Source: Pleurocapsa sp. FMAR1
GTDB lineage: Bacteria; Cyanobacteriota; Cyanobacteriia; Cyanobacteriales; Xenococcaceae
Direction: 5' to 3'
Assembly: GCF_963665995.1 (NCBI RefSeq)
Contig: NZ_OY762512.1
Coordinates: 5,146,001 to 5,210,000 of the forward strand
Length of the DNA stretch: 64,000 nucleotides
Shown: piece by piece, positions 46,145 through 55,329 of the stretch
How the letters are laid out: every line of letters starts with the position of its first letter
Position numbering within the stretch: position 1 is the first letter of the stretch
Translations under genes and position numbers: made by a program
The notes under the pieces: model-generated
The model's input: the letters and a program-made list of their open reading frames with translations, nothing else
Told to the model about the DNA's origin: nothing
Database searches by the model: none

Positions 46145-46926
46145 GGTAGTCCTAAAGATGTAAGGACGTGTTGTAATGATGGACAAAATACCAGATTGCC
46201 CCGATCTGATTTTCGATTTTCTTAGAGAACGATAGAGTCTTCCTGACTAATCGAGAAACTCTTTGTCGCATTGTGCAATTAAATCGTTCTATGTAATTGG
46301 TTTTTCTCTCTTTCCCCACCGCTTGATGGCGTTTTGAAGGAATTACCTGTTCATAGGCTTCCCAGAAGTCACTATAACAAACGGCACACTGTCGATAGAC
46401 TGAGGGCAAAGATTGCCATAGCTTTCTCGCTCCATGACGACGGCGATCGCCGATATGAACCCCGACTATTTCTTTAGTTTTTGCAGCCAAAGCCAACCAA
46501 ATCCATTGTTTATTGGCTTTATTACCGACAAATGACCACATTTCATCACACTGAATCGTTAATTTTCCTTTTTTTTTGTTCTCACTTTAACTTGCTGAGA
46601 AACTGATTCGTATTTAGCATTGACATAACTCTGTAACCAAGGTTCTGAAACTTCTGTAACTCGGGCAATTCCAGCTAAAGGAATCTTCTCTAAGAGTAAT
46701 TTGTCAATCAAGTTTTTGGTTGGTTGGTCGATCATTTTATTCTGTGGATTTTCCACATATTGTCTACCACAGTCGCGACATTTATAATTTTGCTTGCCAT
46801 TGTGAATGTGACCGTTTTTAACAATTTGTTCTGAATTACATGATGGACAAGATGGCAAATCTACTGGCATGGAAATCAAATGATCTACAATTTCCTATTT
46901 TATATCCTTACATCTTTAGGACTACC
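46145..46926 (-). mobile_element. IS1-family insertion sequence, apparently intact
   Basis: 782 bp with perfect 22-bp inverted ends, starting GGTAGTCCTAAAGATGTAAG on the left and inward from the right. It carries an InsA/InsB pair and is flanked by an 8-bp duplication. Size, ends and coding content fit IS1. Confidence 0.95.
46152..46879 (-). CDS. IS1 transposase InsA-InsB by -1 frameshift
   Basis: InsA (46879-46559) has the zinc-finger-like cysteines CPSCNSEQIVKNGHIHNGKQ, then CRDCGRQYV, and a helix-turn-helix. InsB reads from the -1 frame after a run of nine A on the coding strand (plus-strand T run 46569-46577). There TKKKEN-stop becomes TKKKGKLTIQCDEMWSFVG, restoring the catalytic Asp in CDEMW. 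IGDRRRHGARKLWQSLP and YIERFNCTMRQRVSRLVRKT supply the remaining DDE block. The second IS1 at 58176-58957 encodes the same protein. It looks functional and recently active. Confidence 0.9.
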
Positions 46927-47539
46927 TTTTAATTTTATTTGCTTTTACGGTTTATCATCGTCAAGTAAAAGAGCAAATGCGAGAATTTGATCCTCAAGTT
47001 TATGCGCAAACTAAAAAAATTGCCTCACTGACAACCTATCAGCAACGAGAGAAAAGCTGGCAGATGGATACGGATAGTGTATCTTTGTCAAATCTGCAAA
47101 TCACCAATGAATCGAAAATAGTTTATGTTGGTTGGTATGATTCTCAGAAAAATATTTTACAGTTTATTGGGAATTGTCTTCCCCAACAGTCTTTAGTGAC
47201 AACCCGATAGCAAACCATACAATACAACTGCAACTTTAATTCAAATAGTGAGATTAAGCCGAAAAATCTGCGTAAGCTAACCCTTCCTCTGAAATACGAA
47301 CAATCTTTAGTGGGTTATTTACAGGTTGCTGTTTGTATTGAACCTCTTCAAAATTCTCTAGCACAATCGCGTCTATTTTTTGGTTTAGGAGTGCCAATTG
47401 CGCTTGTTTTTACGGGAATAGTGGGCTGGATTCTCGATGACTTGGCAATGCAGCCTGTTAGACGTTTTTAAGAACAACTACAACGTTTTACTGCTGATGC
47501 TTCCCACGAGTTACGCGCCCCCGTAGCAGCAATTCTTAG

Positions 47540-47658
47540 TATAGCATTACGTGTAAACGTGATAGACATTTCCTAAAACTCGTTACTCGTTACTCATTAC
47601 TTGTTACTTGCGAGCAAATAACTTTAAATATGTCCTAATTCAACTTGGTACGGCTATA
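47540..47658. mobile_element. 119-bp MITE related to the IS630 ends
   Basis: Begins TATAGCATTACGTG and ends GGTACGGCTATA, with TA flanks. The internal AGACATTTCCTA and TATGTCCTAATT recall the TAGGACA block of the IS630 element at 44313. It has no coding capacity. It lies at the 3-prime edge of the histidine kinase remnant, directly after AAILS codons, so it probably inserted into that gene. Confidence 0.7.
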
Positions 47659-47669
47659 CATATCGTGGC

Positions 47670-48062
47670 ATGATGATTGCGAGACAGCGCGTTGCGCGGG
47701 TTAGATACGGACAAAGGCGCTTTTCCACATGTAGTCCTTCAGATGCGGCAAAGCGCCTTTCTGGCGTTGTAGCGACTGTCGAGGGTGCTATTCCTCTCCA
47801 AAAATGGCAAGTTTTTAATCTGATTAATCTGATTGATTTGACCAAAATCCTGAAACAGTTGGCAGCTTCAGTTAATTTAGCTGTTTTTTTGTCTCATCCC
47901 CGCTCTACGAAAAAAACTAAAAAGTGGGTCAAGAAAACTCGCCCTACTGACAAGCCTCATGTTTTTACAGCTACAATTTTATCCCAAAATAAGACGCAAA
48001 AACAGACACCTTGGAAGGGACTGGTTTCATATTCATCTAAATGCACTCCTAAAACTACTTAA
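47670..48062 (+). pseudogene. Transposase fragment fused to a nested palindrome
   Basis: The open frame starts inside a palindrome (ARQRVA...GVVATVEG, the same protein words as in the IS630 insert at 9384). It continues as IPLQKWQVFNLINLIDLTKI and KKTKKWVKKTRPTDKPHVFT, a probable transposase C-terminus. The palindrome (about 47683-47799) itself contains a second inserted palindrome, with GACAAAGGCGCTTTTCCACA at its left. The family of the transposase part is uncertain. Confidence 0.5.
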
Positions 48063-48086
48063 GAAAACAACTGTCGCTCGATCGCC

Positions 48087-49010
48087 TCAAACAGTAGCAA
48101 CTCGTAAACGTTCAATATCCTTGATTGGAGGCGCACCAAACATACGAGAATACTCGCGACTAAACTGCGAAGTGCTTTCATAACCCACCTGATAAGCAGT
48201 ACTGGCTGCATCAGCATTTTCTGCCAGCATTAGTTGACGCGCTTTTAATAATCTTAATTGTTTTTGATATTGTAGTGGACTCATAGAAGTAACTGCCTTG
48301 AAATGGCGATAAAAAGAAGAAGAAGACATATTGGCATATTCGGCAAGATTTTCAATCCGCATTGGTTTAGTGAAATCAGCCTTAATTAATTTGATTGTCT
48401 CGGCAATACGCTGCATATTACTACCAGATGTCGCCACCTGACGAACAGCTTCGCTTTGTTCGCCCATCAAAAGACGGTAGTAAATTTCACGGATAATCGC
48501 TGGTGCTAAAAAAGCAATATCCTGTGGTGTATCCAAAAGTTGAGTTAGCTTGATGGCACAATCAATTAAGGGTGGCTGGGCATTACTGATAAACCAGCCT
48601 GGAACTGAATCTTTCTTGAGCAAGTTAGAACGAGTTTGAGTAATAATCTCACAGAGTTGAACGGGATCTAAAGTCAGCTTAAATCCTAAATACGGTCGCT
48701 CTGGTGTGGCTTCGGTGGCATATCCACAAAGGGGTAAATCAACTGAAACAACTAGATACTGAGCCGTACCATAGTGATAAGTAGACTCATTGAGCAATAC
48801 TTTTTTTTGACCTTGAACCACAATAGCTAAAATCGGTCCGCTAACGCTCGCTAGTGTTTTCAGAGTATCGGATTGGCGACTAAACTCAAGATGAGCGATT
48901 TCTGTGGCGTGGATACCATCGCCTTTGCCTTCGGTGTGCTTGGAAATTAATATCGCCATCTGTTTGCATTTGTCAATAGTCGTCTCATGCTCCAATGTTT
49001 TAATGGTCAT
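48087..49010 (-). CDS. AraC-family transcriptional regulator
   Basis: 307 residues. The N-terminal 190 residues are the AraC_N type effector domain (SGPILAIVVQGQKKVLLNES, YHYGTAQYLVVSVDLPLCGY). The C-terminal 100 residues are the double helix-turn-helix (NLAEYANMSSSSFYRHFKAV, QVGYESTSQFSREYSRMFGA). This domain pair matches the YqhC-like subgroup, which controls aldehyde-reductase genes. Here it is divergent from a run of SDR oxidoreductases and an aldo/keto reductase. I infer it activates them in response to an aldehyde or related electrophile. Confidence 0.9.
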   Translation of the reverse strand: MTIKTLEHETTIDKCKQMAILISKHTEGKGDGIHATEIAHLEFSRQSDTLKTLASVSGPILAIVVQGQKKVLLNESTYHYGTAQYLVVSVDLPLCGYATEATPERPYLGFKLTLDPVQLCEIITQTRSNLLKKDSVPGWFISNAQPPLIDCAIKLTQLLDTPQDIAFLAPAIIREIYYRLLMGEQSEAVRQVATSGSNMQRIAETIKLIKADFTKPMRIENLAEYANMSSSSFYRHFKAVTSMSPLQYQKQLRLLKARQLMLAENADAASTAYQVGYESTSQFSREYSRMFGAPPIKDIERLRVATV

Positions 49011-49184
49011 GTTTAATTCTCAACAAGTTTAGCTACATAGCCCATTATAAAAAAAATATATCCTTATAGATGGCGTATTTGAGAGAATTAGGCAATGAGC
49101 TGCGAGTTTTATGTATTTAAAAAACAGTTATTCAAACCTACGATGAACATAGATTGAAAATAAATAGAAGAGAGGAAAATCAGT
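49011..49184. promoter_or_regulatory. AraC/SDR divergent promoter region
   Basis: A 174-bp spacer between the two divergently transcribed genes. A GAGAGGAAA ribosome binding site lies just before the SDR start. An AraC-type operator is expected here by context but I could not pick one out by eye. Confidence 0.45.
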
Positions 49185-50039
49185 ATGTCTAATGCAAAAA
49201 GTGAAAGTAAAAAAATCTGGTTAATCACAGGCGTTTCTCGTGGTCTTGGAAAAGCACTGGCTCAAGCTGTGCTAGATCAAGGTGACATTGTGATTGGAAC
49301 AACAAGGAGCGGGAAAGCAGATATTAAGGGAGATTCTGACCAGCTAAAAATTTTGGGACTTGAGTTAACCGATACAGCGCAAATTAGCCAAACGGTAGAA
49401 GCTGCTTATCAATTACATGGGCGCTTAGATGTGATTGTCAATAATGCTGGGTACGGTTTGCTAGGCGCGATCGAAGAATCTAGCGATGAAGAAATGAAGC
49501 ATCTGTTTGATGTGAATTTCTTCGGCGTAGTTCAGCTCATTAAAGCTGCACTTCCCCGTCTAAGACAACAGCGTAGCGGTCACATTATCAATATTTCTTC
49601 GATCGCAGGACTAGCCCCAATGGCAGGTTCGGGTCTTTATGCCGCCGCTAAATTTGCCGTAGAGGGGGTTTCACAATCACTGGCACAGGAAGTTGAGCCA
49701 TTGGGCATTAAAGTCACATTGGTAGAACCCGGTGCATTTAGAACAGATTTTCTCAGCGATCGCTCCATCAGTAACAGCCCAGCAAAAATTGCTGATTATC
49801 TGCCAACAAGTGGCGAAGCCTTGCAGCATCTAGCTGATATAACTGGCAAACAGCTTGGCGATCCGACGTTGGGCGCACAGGCAATCATTAAAGTCGTTGA
49901 GGCTGACAATCCACCTTTACACTTAGTGATGGGATCGGATGCACTAGAGCGGACGCGAGCCAACATTCAATCTCTGACAGGAATTTTGAATGACTGGCAG
50001 GAAGTGTCTAAAAGCACAGACTTTCGAGAAATGTCATGA
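49185..50039 (+). CDS. SDR-family oxidoreductase
   Basis: 284 residues, a classical short-chain dehydrogenase. The cofactor turn is TGVSRGLG (15-22), with NNAG at 86-89, the catalytic Ser around 138-139 (INISSIAG), and Tyr152 and Lys156 in YAAAK. The longer C-terminal substrate loop (RTDFLSDRSISNSPAKIADY) fits the ketoreductase/retinol-dehydrogenase-like group. Arg and Ser in the cofactor turn suggest NADPH. It is the first gene of the run divergent from the AraC regulator. Substrate is unknown; an aldehyde or ketone is likely. Confidence 0.9.
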   Translation: MSNAKSESKKIWLITGVSRGLGKALAQAVLDQGDIVIGTTRSGKADIKGDSDQLKILGLELTDTAQISQTVEAAYQLHGRLDVIVNNAGYGLLGAIEESSDEEMKHLFDVNFFGVVQLIKAALPRLRQQRSGHIINISSIAGLAPMAGSGLYAAAKFAVEGVSQSLAQEVEPLGIKVTLVEPGAFRTDFLSDRSISNSPAKIADYLPTSGEALQHLADITGKQLGDPTLGAQAIIKVVEADNPPLHLVMGSDALERTRANIQSLTGILNDWQEVSKSTDFREMS

Positions 50040-50078
50040 AGTTTACCATAATTCAGCAGCAAGGAAAATCAAACCAAT

Positions 50079-50222
50079 AATGACTTCATCGCCTCGCAAA
50101 CGGCGTTAGGTCGTGTTGGCGTGCCAGATGACATTGGAGGTGCGATCGCAGCGTTACTCTCTGAAGACAACCGCTGGGTTAATGCTCAAAGAATTGAAGT
50201 CTCCAGCGGTCAGTCTATTTAA
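50079..50222 (+). pseudogene. SDR 3-prime remnant
   Basis: The frame NDFIASQTALGRVGVPDDIG followed by ALLSEDNRWVNAQRIEVSSG and a stop is the C-terminal end of an SDR with the typical GxxWVxGQxxxxSGG ending. The first 200 residues are missing. It does not match the ends of the intact SDRs on either side. Confidence 0.8.
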
Positions 50223-50263
50223 TTCAAACTAATTTAAGCAATAAATTAAGAGTCAAAACCATA

Positions 50264-50992
50264 ATGACGAAAAAAGTTGTTCTCATCACAGGTGCAAACA
50301 AAGGAATTGGGTACGAGGTTGCACGACAACTTGCAGACAATGGGTTTATTGTCCTACTGGGAGCGCGTGACCCAGAGCGAGGGGAAGCAGCAGCAAAAAA
50401 ACTACGTACAGGAAGCTCTGATGTCCACTTTGTGCCGCTTAATACTATAGATGAGCAGTCGATTCAATCTGCTGCTGAGATGGTTACTAAAAAGTGGGAA
50501 AAAGTCGATGTTCTAGTTAATAATGCCGGGATCTTTCCTGAGTATTCATTAGGGATTCGACCCTCCTTACTGGAGGTTAGCATGCTCAAGGATACATTTG
50601 AGACGAATGTATTTGGGTCATTTGGAGTCATTCATTATTTTCTACCACTGTTGAAAAAGGCGGTAGTAGGTCAGATTGTGAACGTTTCATCGACACTGGG
50701 TTCATTAGGCTCAATGACCAACCCAGACAGTATGTACTCTGAAACCAATACATCTGCTTATAACGCTTCAAAAAGTGCACTCAATGCTTTAACGGTCGCT
50801 CTAGCTAAAGACCTTTTGCCCGAGCAGATCCGCATCAATTCAATCTGTCCTGGCTGGGTTCAGACAGATCTAGGCACAGACGCAGCACCTCGGACAGTTG
50901 AACAAGGAGCGACAATTATCGTTAAGCTTGCCATGATGGAGCATCCACCTACTGGTAAATTCCTCGATGATGATGGAGAAATTCCCTGGTAA
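50264..50992 (+). CDS. SDR-family oxidoreductase (carbonyl-reductase-like)
   Basis: 242 residues. TGANKGIG at 9-16, NNAG at 86-89, catalytic Ser in VNVSSTLG (142-143), and Tyr166/Lys170 in YNASK. The TGANKGIG start, the insertion before the Tyr (SMTNPDSMYSETNTSAYNAS) and the short C-terminus ending FLDDDGEIPW are characteristic of the monomeric carbonyl-reductase-like SDRs. These reduce quinones and reactive carbonyls with NADPH. The Arg in GARDPERG supports NADPH use. It is part of the AraC-linked run. Confidence 0.9.
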   Translation: MTKKVVLITGANKGIGYEVARQLADNGFIVLLGARDPERGEAAAKKLRTGSSDVHFVPLNTIDEQSIQSAAEMVTKKWEKVDVLVNNAGIFPEYSLGIRPSLLEVSMLKDTFETNVFGSFGVIHYFLPLLKKAVVGQIVNVSSTLGSLGSMTNPDSMYSETNTSAYNASKSALNALTVALAKDLLPEQIRINSICPGWVQTDLGTDAAPRTVEQGATIIVKLAMMEHPPTGKFLDDDGEIPW

Positions 50993-51228
50993 CTGGTTGG
51001 CAAAGGTGCTGAACAGTTAAAACTATTTAGTAGCGTTAAACAAGAAACCCTTCAACAGATAAATTCATAAGGTCATCAGTGAATAAGAGGTCATTAAAAT
51101 GCCGAATCCTTCAAATACCTCAGCCTAGCAGCCAGAACCAGAGGTTGCACTGGAAGTTAACCCAAGCCCCCTATACGTCAGCAGGCGAGCATGAGATTGT
51201 CTTCACACTCGAATAATCTTAAATATAT

Positions 51229-51309
51229 GCGATCGCATCTTTACTCTCTTCAGACAACCAATGGGTCAACGCTCAAAGAATAGAAATTTCTGGCGGTATG
51301 TTTCGTTAA
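51229..51309 (+). pseudogene. SDR 3-prime remnant
   Basis: The frame AIASLLSSDNQWVNAQRIEI ends SGGMFR and a stop, the classic SDR C-terminus. It is clearly related to the remnant at 50079-50222 (DN-WVNAQRIE). Two such tails between intact SDR genes suggest repeated gene loss in a tandem SDR array. Confidence 0.8.
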
Positions 51310-51350
51310 TCTAAACCAACAAAAACAATTAGCAAAATTATAAATTATAT

Positions 51351-52085
51351 ATGTCAAACGTAGAAAACAAAGTTATTGCCATCACTGGAGCTAGCAGCGG
51401 CATCGGTGAAGCTACCGCTAAGTTGCTCGCCCAAAACAATGCCAAGGTAGTTGTGGGCGCACGGCGCACCCGAAAGCTAGAAAAGATTGTCGAAGCGATT
51501 CGTAACGAAGGTGGCACAGCAGAATCTAAAGCTGTAGATGTTACCAGTCTTGAAGATGTAAAAGCCTTTGTGGAATTTGCCAAAGATAAGTTTGGTCGCA
51601 TTGATGTCATGGTCAATAATGCAGGCTTGATGCCGCTCTCCAAGTTGGAGGCATTGAAGATTGACGAATGGAACCGCATGATCGATGTAAATATTCGTGG
51701 CGTCCTTCACGGCATCGCCGCTGCCCTACCTACATTCAAGCAGCAGCACTCTGGGCAATTTATTAACCTGTCATCGATCGGGGGACATGCCGTTTCTCCT
51801 ACGGCGGCGGTGTACTGTGCAACCAAGTACGCAGTCTGGGCGATTTCCGAGGGATTGCGGCAGGAATCGCCGGATATTCGGGTCACTATTATCTCACCCG
51901 GAAATACCGAATCTGAACTCACCAGCACGATCAGCGATACTCAGGCAGCGCAGTGGGTGGAGAAATTCCGCGCGGCGGTTATCCCGGCGGATGCGATCGC
52001 TCGTGCAATTGCCTTTGCGATCGAGCAGCCAGCCGATGTGGATGTAAATGAGATTATCGTCCGACCGATCGGACAAAGCGGCTAA
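51351..52085 (+). CDS. SDR-family oxidoreductase
   Basis: 244 residues. TGASSGIG at 12-19, NNAG at 89-92, Ser141-142 in NLSSIGG, and Tyr155/Lys159 in YCATK. The pattern GARRTRKLEKIVEAI and the C-terminal PADVDVNEIIVRPIGQ place it with the YdfG/clavulanate-dehydrogenase-like group of NADP-dependent SDRs. A decayed 5-prime copy of a relative (VVLGA-stop-RTQKLEKI) is present near 55465-55530. Confidence 0.9.
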   Translation: MSNVENKVIAITGASSGIGEATAKLLAQNNAKVVVGARRTRKLEKIVEAIRNEGGTAESKAVDVTSLEDVKAFVEFAKDKFGRIDVMVNNAGLMPLSKLEALKIDEWNRMIDVNIRGVLHGIAAALPTFKQQHSGQFINLSSIGGHAVSPTAAVYCATKYAVWAISEGLRQESPDIRVTIISPGNTESELTSTISDTQAAQWVEKFRAAVIPADAIARAIAFAIEQPADVDVNEIIVRPIGQSG

Positions 52086-52181
52086 GCGGCAGCCGACACC
52101 GAATATGTGCAAATCGTGCTGAAGTCGGTGGAAGCCGTGAATCAAGACTGAATGAAACCTACAATTTTTTGGAGAGAATTT

Positions 52182-53171
52182 ATGAAGACTCGAACACTTG
52201 GAACCCAAGGCTTAACCGTCTCAGACCTAGGTCTCGGATGCATGGGGCTGACGAATTACGCCTACGGTAAAGCTGATGAGCAGGAATCGATCGCCGTGAT
52301 TCACCGCGCCATTGAGCTTGGCGTCACATTTTTCGATACCGCAGAGGTTTATGGCCCATTCACCAGTGAGCAGCTTGTCGGTCGTGCTATTCAAGGGCGA
52401 CGCGATCGGGTTGTGATTGCCACTAAGTTTGGCTTTGATATCTCCGGCAGCGTAAGATGGGGACTCAACAGCAAACCTGAACACGTTCGCAAAGTCTGTG
52501 ACGAATCACTTAAGCGTCTAGGCACTGACTACATTGATTTGTTCTATCAACATCGGGTTGATCCAGCAGTCCCGATCGAAGAAACCGTAGGAGCAATGGC
52601 TGAACTGGTTCAGCAAGGCAAAGTTCGATATCTGGGACTTTCCGAAGCAAGCCCAAACACGATTCGCCGCGCTCATGCAGTCCATCCAATCAGTGCGCTT
52701 CAATCCGAGTATTCACTTTGGGAACGCGGGTCGGAAGCTCAAGTATTACCTACCGTGCGAGAGCTTGGAATCGGGTTTGTTCCCTATAGTCCCATTGGAC
52801 GAGGCTTTCTTACAGGTCAGATCAAGCGCTTTGAAGACTTTGCTGAGGACGATTACCGCCGCAGCGATCCACGTTTTCAAGGGGAGAACTTCAACCTCAA
52901 CCTGAAGCTGGTCGATCGCGTCAAACAAATCGCCCAGGAAAAGAACGCATCGCCCAGCCAGATTGCCTTGTCCTGGTTGCTGCACCAAGGAAATGACATT
53001 GCCCCGATTCCAGGAACAAAACGGATCGCTTACCTGGAAGAAAACGCGGCGGCGGCTGAGATTGAGTTGAGTCGTGAGATGCTCGACCAACTCAATCAGA
53101 TAGCACCTGTAGGAGTGGCATCTGGCGATCGCTACAGCGAAAAGATGATGAACACCATCGATCAATCGTAG
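52182..53171 (+). CDS. Aldo/keto reductase
   Basis: 329 residues from ATG at 52182, chosen because GGAGAG sits at 52171-52176 and the frame then begins [20 protein letters not shown] as in the family; an ATG ten codons upstream lacks this. Catalytic tetrad: Asp52 and Tyr57 ([10 protein letters not shown]), Lys82 (ATKFGF) and His124 (DLFYQHRVD). [20 protein letters not shown] near the end is the NADPH-binding loop. It reduces aldehydes or ketones in the cytosol. Its place in an AraC-controlled run with SDRs resembles carbonyl-detoxification regulons. Confidence 0.93.
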   Translation: MKTRTLGTQGLTVSDLGLGCMGLTNYAYGKADEQESIAVIHRAIELGVTFFDTAEVYGPFTSEQLVGRAIQGRRDRVVIATKFGFDISGSVRWGLNSKPEHVRKVCDESLKRLGTDYIDLFYQHRVDPAVPIEETVGAMAELVQQGKVRYLGLSEASPNTIRRAHAVHPISALQSEYSLWERGSEAQVLPTVRELGIGFVPYSPIGRGFLTGQIKRFEDFAEDDYRRSDPRFQGENFNLNLKLVDRVKQIAQEKNASPSQIALSWLLHQGNDIAPIPGTKRIAYLEENAAAAEIELSREMLDQLNQIAPVGVASGDRYSEKMMNTIDQS

Positions 53172-53357
53172 GTGAAACGACACCGCGATTGCAGTTTGTA
53201 ACTTCTTCTTTTGAAGTTAGGAGTGTATTTAGAGTTCAGCTATGTCAGACCTACTGATGAACTCATTCAAGAACTAAGCGGGTGTAAAGCCATCAGTGAC
53301 TACTTTAAGTTGACCCTGATTAACTCAGAACAAATTCAAAAATTCGGAGCCGACCTT

Positions 53358-54560
53358 ATGGAAGCAAAACGCTCAGATAGTCAGCAGTTTTTTTTACTGG
53401 CGATTATGGCAATCGCCGGTGGCATTACAGTCGCTAACCTCTACTACAATCAGCCCCTGCTCACCCTGATAGCCAAGGACTTCAACACCTCAGCTAGCGC
53501 AGTGAGCCTCATTCCTACCCTGACTCAGGTCGGCTATGCTCTGGGTATTTTGCTGCTCGTCCCGATGGGCGATCTGCTAGAGCGGCGCAGGCTAATTGTG
53601 ATTATGATGGGCCTGACGGCTGTGGCGCTGGCCCTGGCTGCTGTTTCGCCAAGCTTGACCTGGCTCGTTGTCGCCAGCTTGGCGATTGGCGTCACCACGA
53701 TTGCCGCGCAGGTGATCGTTCCTTTTGCAACTCAGCTGGTAAAGCCCCATAAGCGGGGTAAAGCTGTAGGTACGATGATGAGTGGGCTGCTTATTGGCAT
53801 TTTGCTGGCGCGGACGGTGAGCGGATTTGTGGGCGCCAGCTTGGGTTGGCGAGCGATGTATTGGATAGCCAGCGGCCTGATGCTGATGCTGGCAGTGGTG
53901 ATGGCAAAGGTGCTGCCGCTCAGCCAGCCGTCGCTGCAAACGTCCTATATTCGGCTGATGCGATCGCTCATTCACTTAATGCAAACCCAGCCCAGACTTC
54001 AGCAGGCTTCACTAATTGGAGCCATGACGTTTGGAGCCTTCAGCGCCTTCTGGAGTACCTTAGCTTTTTTGTTGGAGCAGCCGCCCTACCATTACGGTAG
54101 CGACGTTGTGGGTTTATTTGGGCTGGTCGGTGTAGTCGGCGCGGCGGCGGCCCCAGTTGCAGGTAGATTCGCCGACCGTCGCAGCCCTCGGCTCACGCTT
54201 GGGTTTGGGATTGTGACTACCGCCTTTTCCTTTATCCTATTTTGGACGTTGGGCTATCAAATCTGGGGATTGGTGGTGGGAGTTATCCTACTTGATTTAG
54301 GCGTACAAGTCACCCAAATTTCCAATCAAACCAGCATCTATAAGCTGCCCAAAGAGATCCACAGTCGCTTGAATGCCGTCTATGTTACGTTCTATTTTGT
54401 TGGCGGTGCGCTCGGTTCATTTTTAGGGGCTTATGGCTGGAGCCACTGGGGCTGGGCTGGGGTTTGCGGATTGAGCCTGGGACTGATGGCGATCGCGACT
54501 ATTTACTTTTTTAAAAACCGAGGCGATAGTCAGCGACCCATTGAACAGGATTCTGATTAA
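53358..54560 (+). CDS. MFS exporter
   Basis: 400 residues from ATG at 53358 (MEAKRSDSQQ); the frame is open 147 bp further upstream but that part is not transporter-like. It has twelve predicted transmembrane segments. The MFS loop motif GDLLERRRLIVIMMG follows TM2, and a related FADRRSPR loop lies between TM8 and TM9. The NLYYNQPLL start of TM1 is typical of a DHA1-type sugar/drug exporter subgroup. Base composition is noticeably more GC-rich than the neighbouring genes, hinting at separate acquisition. It probably exports a toxic or signalling small molecule. Confidence 0.88.
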   Translation: MEAKRSDSQQFFLLAIMAIAGGITVANLYYNQPLLTLIAKDFNTSASAVSLIPTLTQVGYALGILLLVPMGDLLERRRLIVIMMGLTAVALALAAVSPSLTWLVVASLAIGVTTIAAQVIVPFATQLVKPHKRGKAVGTMMSGLLIGILLARTVSGFVGASLGWRAMYWIASGLMLMLAVVMAKVLPLSQPSLQTSYIRLMRSLIHLMQTQPRLQQASLIGAMTFGAFSAFWSTLAFLLEQPPYHYGSDVVGLFGLVGVVGAAAAPVAGRFADRRSPRLTLGFGIVTTAFSFILFWTLGYQIWGLVVGVILLDLGVQVTQISNQTSIYKLPKEIHSRLNAVYVTFYFVGGALGSFLGAYGWSHWGWAGVCGLSLGLMAIATIYFFKNRGDSQRPIEQDSD

Positions 54561-54837
54561 TTAAACGATTTGAATATAGGCAGATGCGATCTTGCTAGCT
54601 TTTGCTCACTAAACTCGTTGAGTAGCTAGGCGCGATCAAGTAGAAAACTGTCTAGTACTAAGCCACAGTGATTATGATAGAGTAGGGTTGGAATAAAAAT
54701 GAAGTTACTGTTCGAGCGACGGCCAGTGCATTCTAAAGAGAACCAGTCAAATTATGAGGCATTTTTCACAATGGAGCGAGCTTACCTATTCTACTGATAT
54801 CTCTGAATAACTCCGATAAACAAGAAAGGACATTATA

Positions 54838-55329
54838 ATGATTAAACTATTTCGTTTCTTAGCGGTTATGGTGCTTGTTTTTACGCTAAGCTGTAGCGTT
54901 ACGGGACAAACTTCTGTTCAAAATGAAATGACGGCGCAAAGTAAAAAGGCTATTGTCGAGAAGAGTTTTCAGCAATGGCAAGAGGGTACTAGCTCCCCTT
55001 TCGAGCTTTTGTCAGAGGATATGCGCTGGACGATTAGTGGCTTTAATAAATATGCAGGCACCTACACGCGCAAGCCTTTTGAAGAAAAGCTTATTAAGCC
55101 TTTTAATGAGCGCCTAGAAGGGCCTATAAAACCAACGCAGTGGAAGGTTTATGAAGACGGTGACGTTGTTATTATTCATTTTGACGCTGAAGCGACTTTA
55201 ATTAACGGTGAACAGTACAAAAACAGCTATGCCTGGTTTTTTACTTTCGAGGGTGAAAAAGTAACGGAGGTTGTTGCGTTCTTGGATATGCCAGCTTTTG
55301 AAAAAGTTCTGGAGATAGAAGTTGAATAA
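54838..55329 (+). CDS. Exported SnoaL/NTF2-like protein
   Basis: 163 residues. The hydrophobic N-terminus FRFLAVMVLVFTLSCS suggests a signal peptide, possibly a lipoprotein with Cys19, although the lipobox is imperfect. The mature part has the NTF2-like pattern: FQQWQEGTSSPFELLSEDMR...WTISG, then GDVVIIHFDAEATLINGEQY and YAWFFTFEGEKVTEVVAFLD. This family binds or converts small hydrophobic molecules. It is the last intact gene of the segment between the large direct repeats. A ribosome binding site AGAAAGGA precedes the start. Confidence 0.8.
   Translation: MIKLFRFLAVMVLVFTLSCSVTGQTSVQNEMTAQSKKAIVEKSFQQWQEGTSSPFELLSEDMRWTISGFNKYAGTYTRKPFEEKLIKPFNERLEGPIKPTQWKVYEDGDVVIIHFDAEATLINGEQYKNSYAWFFTFEGEKVTEVVAFLDMPAFEKVLEIEVE

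Larger units (their letters stand above)
44313..46926. repeat. 2.6-kb direct repeat, copy 1 (IS630 + spacer + IS1)
   Basis: This matches 56491-58957 nearly base for base. The left edge is exactly the IS630 end TATAGCATTACG and the right edge exactly the IS1 end GGACTACC. The differences I see are one C/T change near the left end, a 2-bp insertion (AG near 45126) and a 145-bp tandem duplication, which together account for the 147-bp length difference. The copy lies in the same orientation as copy 2. Confidence 0.92.
46080..47539 (+). pseudogene. Membrane histidine kinase split by IS1
   Basis: The 5-prime part (46080-46144) encodes RRHLAYWFTLSMRSILI after a one-base slip near its start. With the IS1 and one copy of the 8-bp duplication removed, it joins in frame to LFAFTVYHRQVKEQMREFDP at 46927. 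The frame continues through a sensor region to a second TM segment, FFGLGVPIALVFTGIVGWIL, then (after a stop) RFTADASHELRAPVAAIL, the H-box with the phosphoacceptor His. The gene ends at 47539 against a small IS630-like MITE; no ATPase domain remains. Stops near 47207 and 47469 show further decay. Confidence 0.8.
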
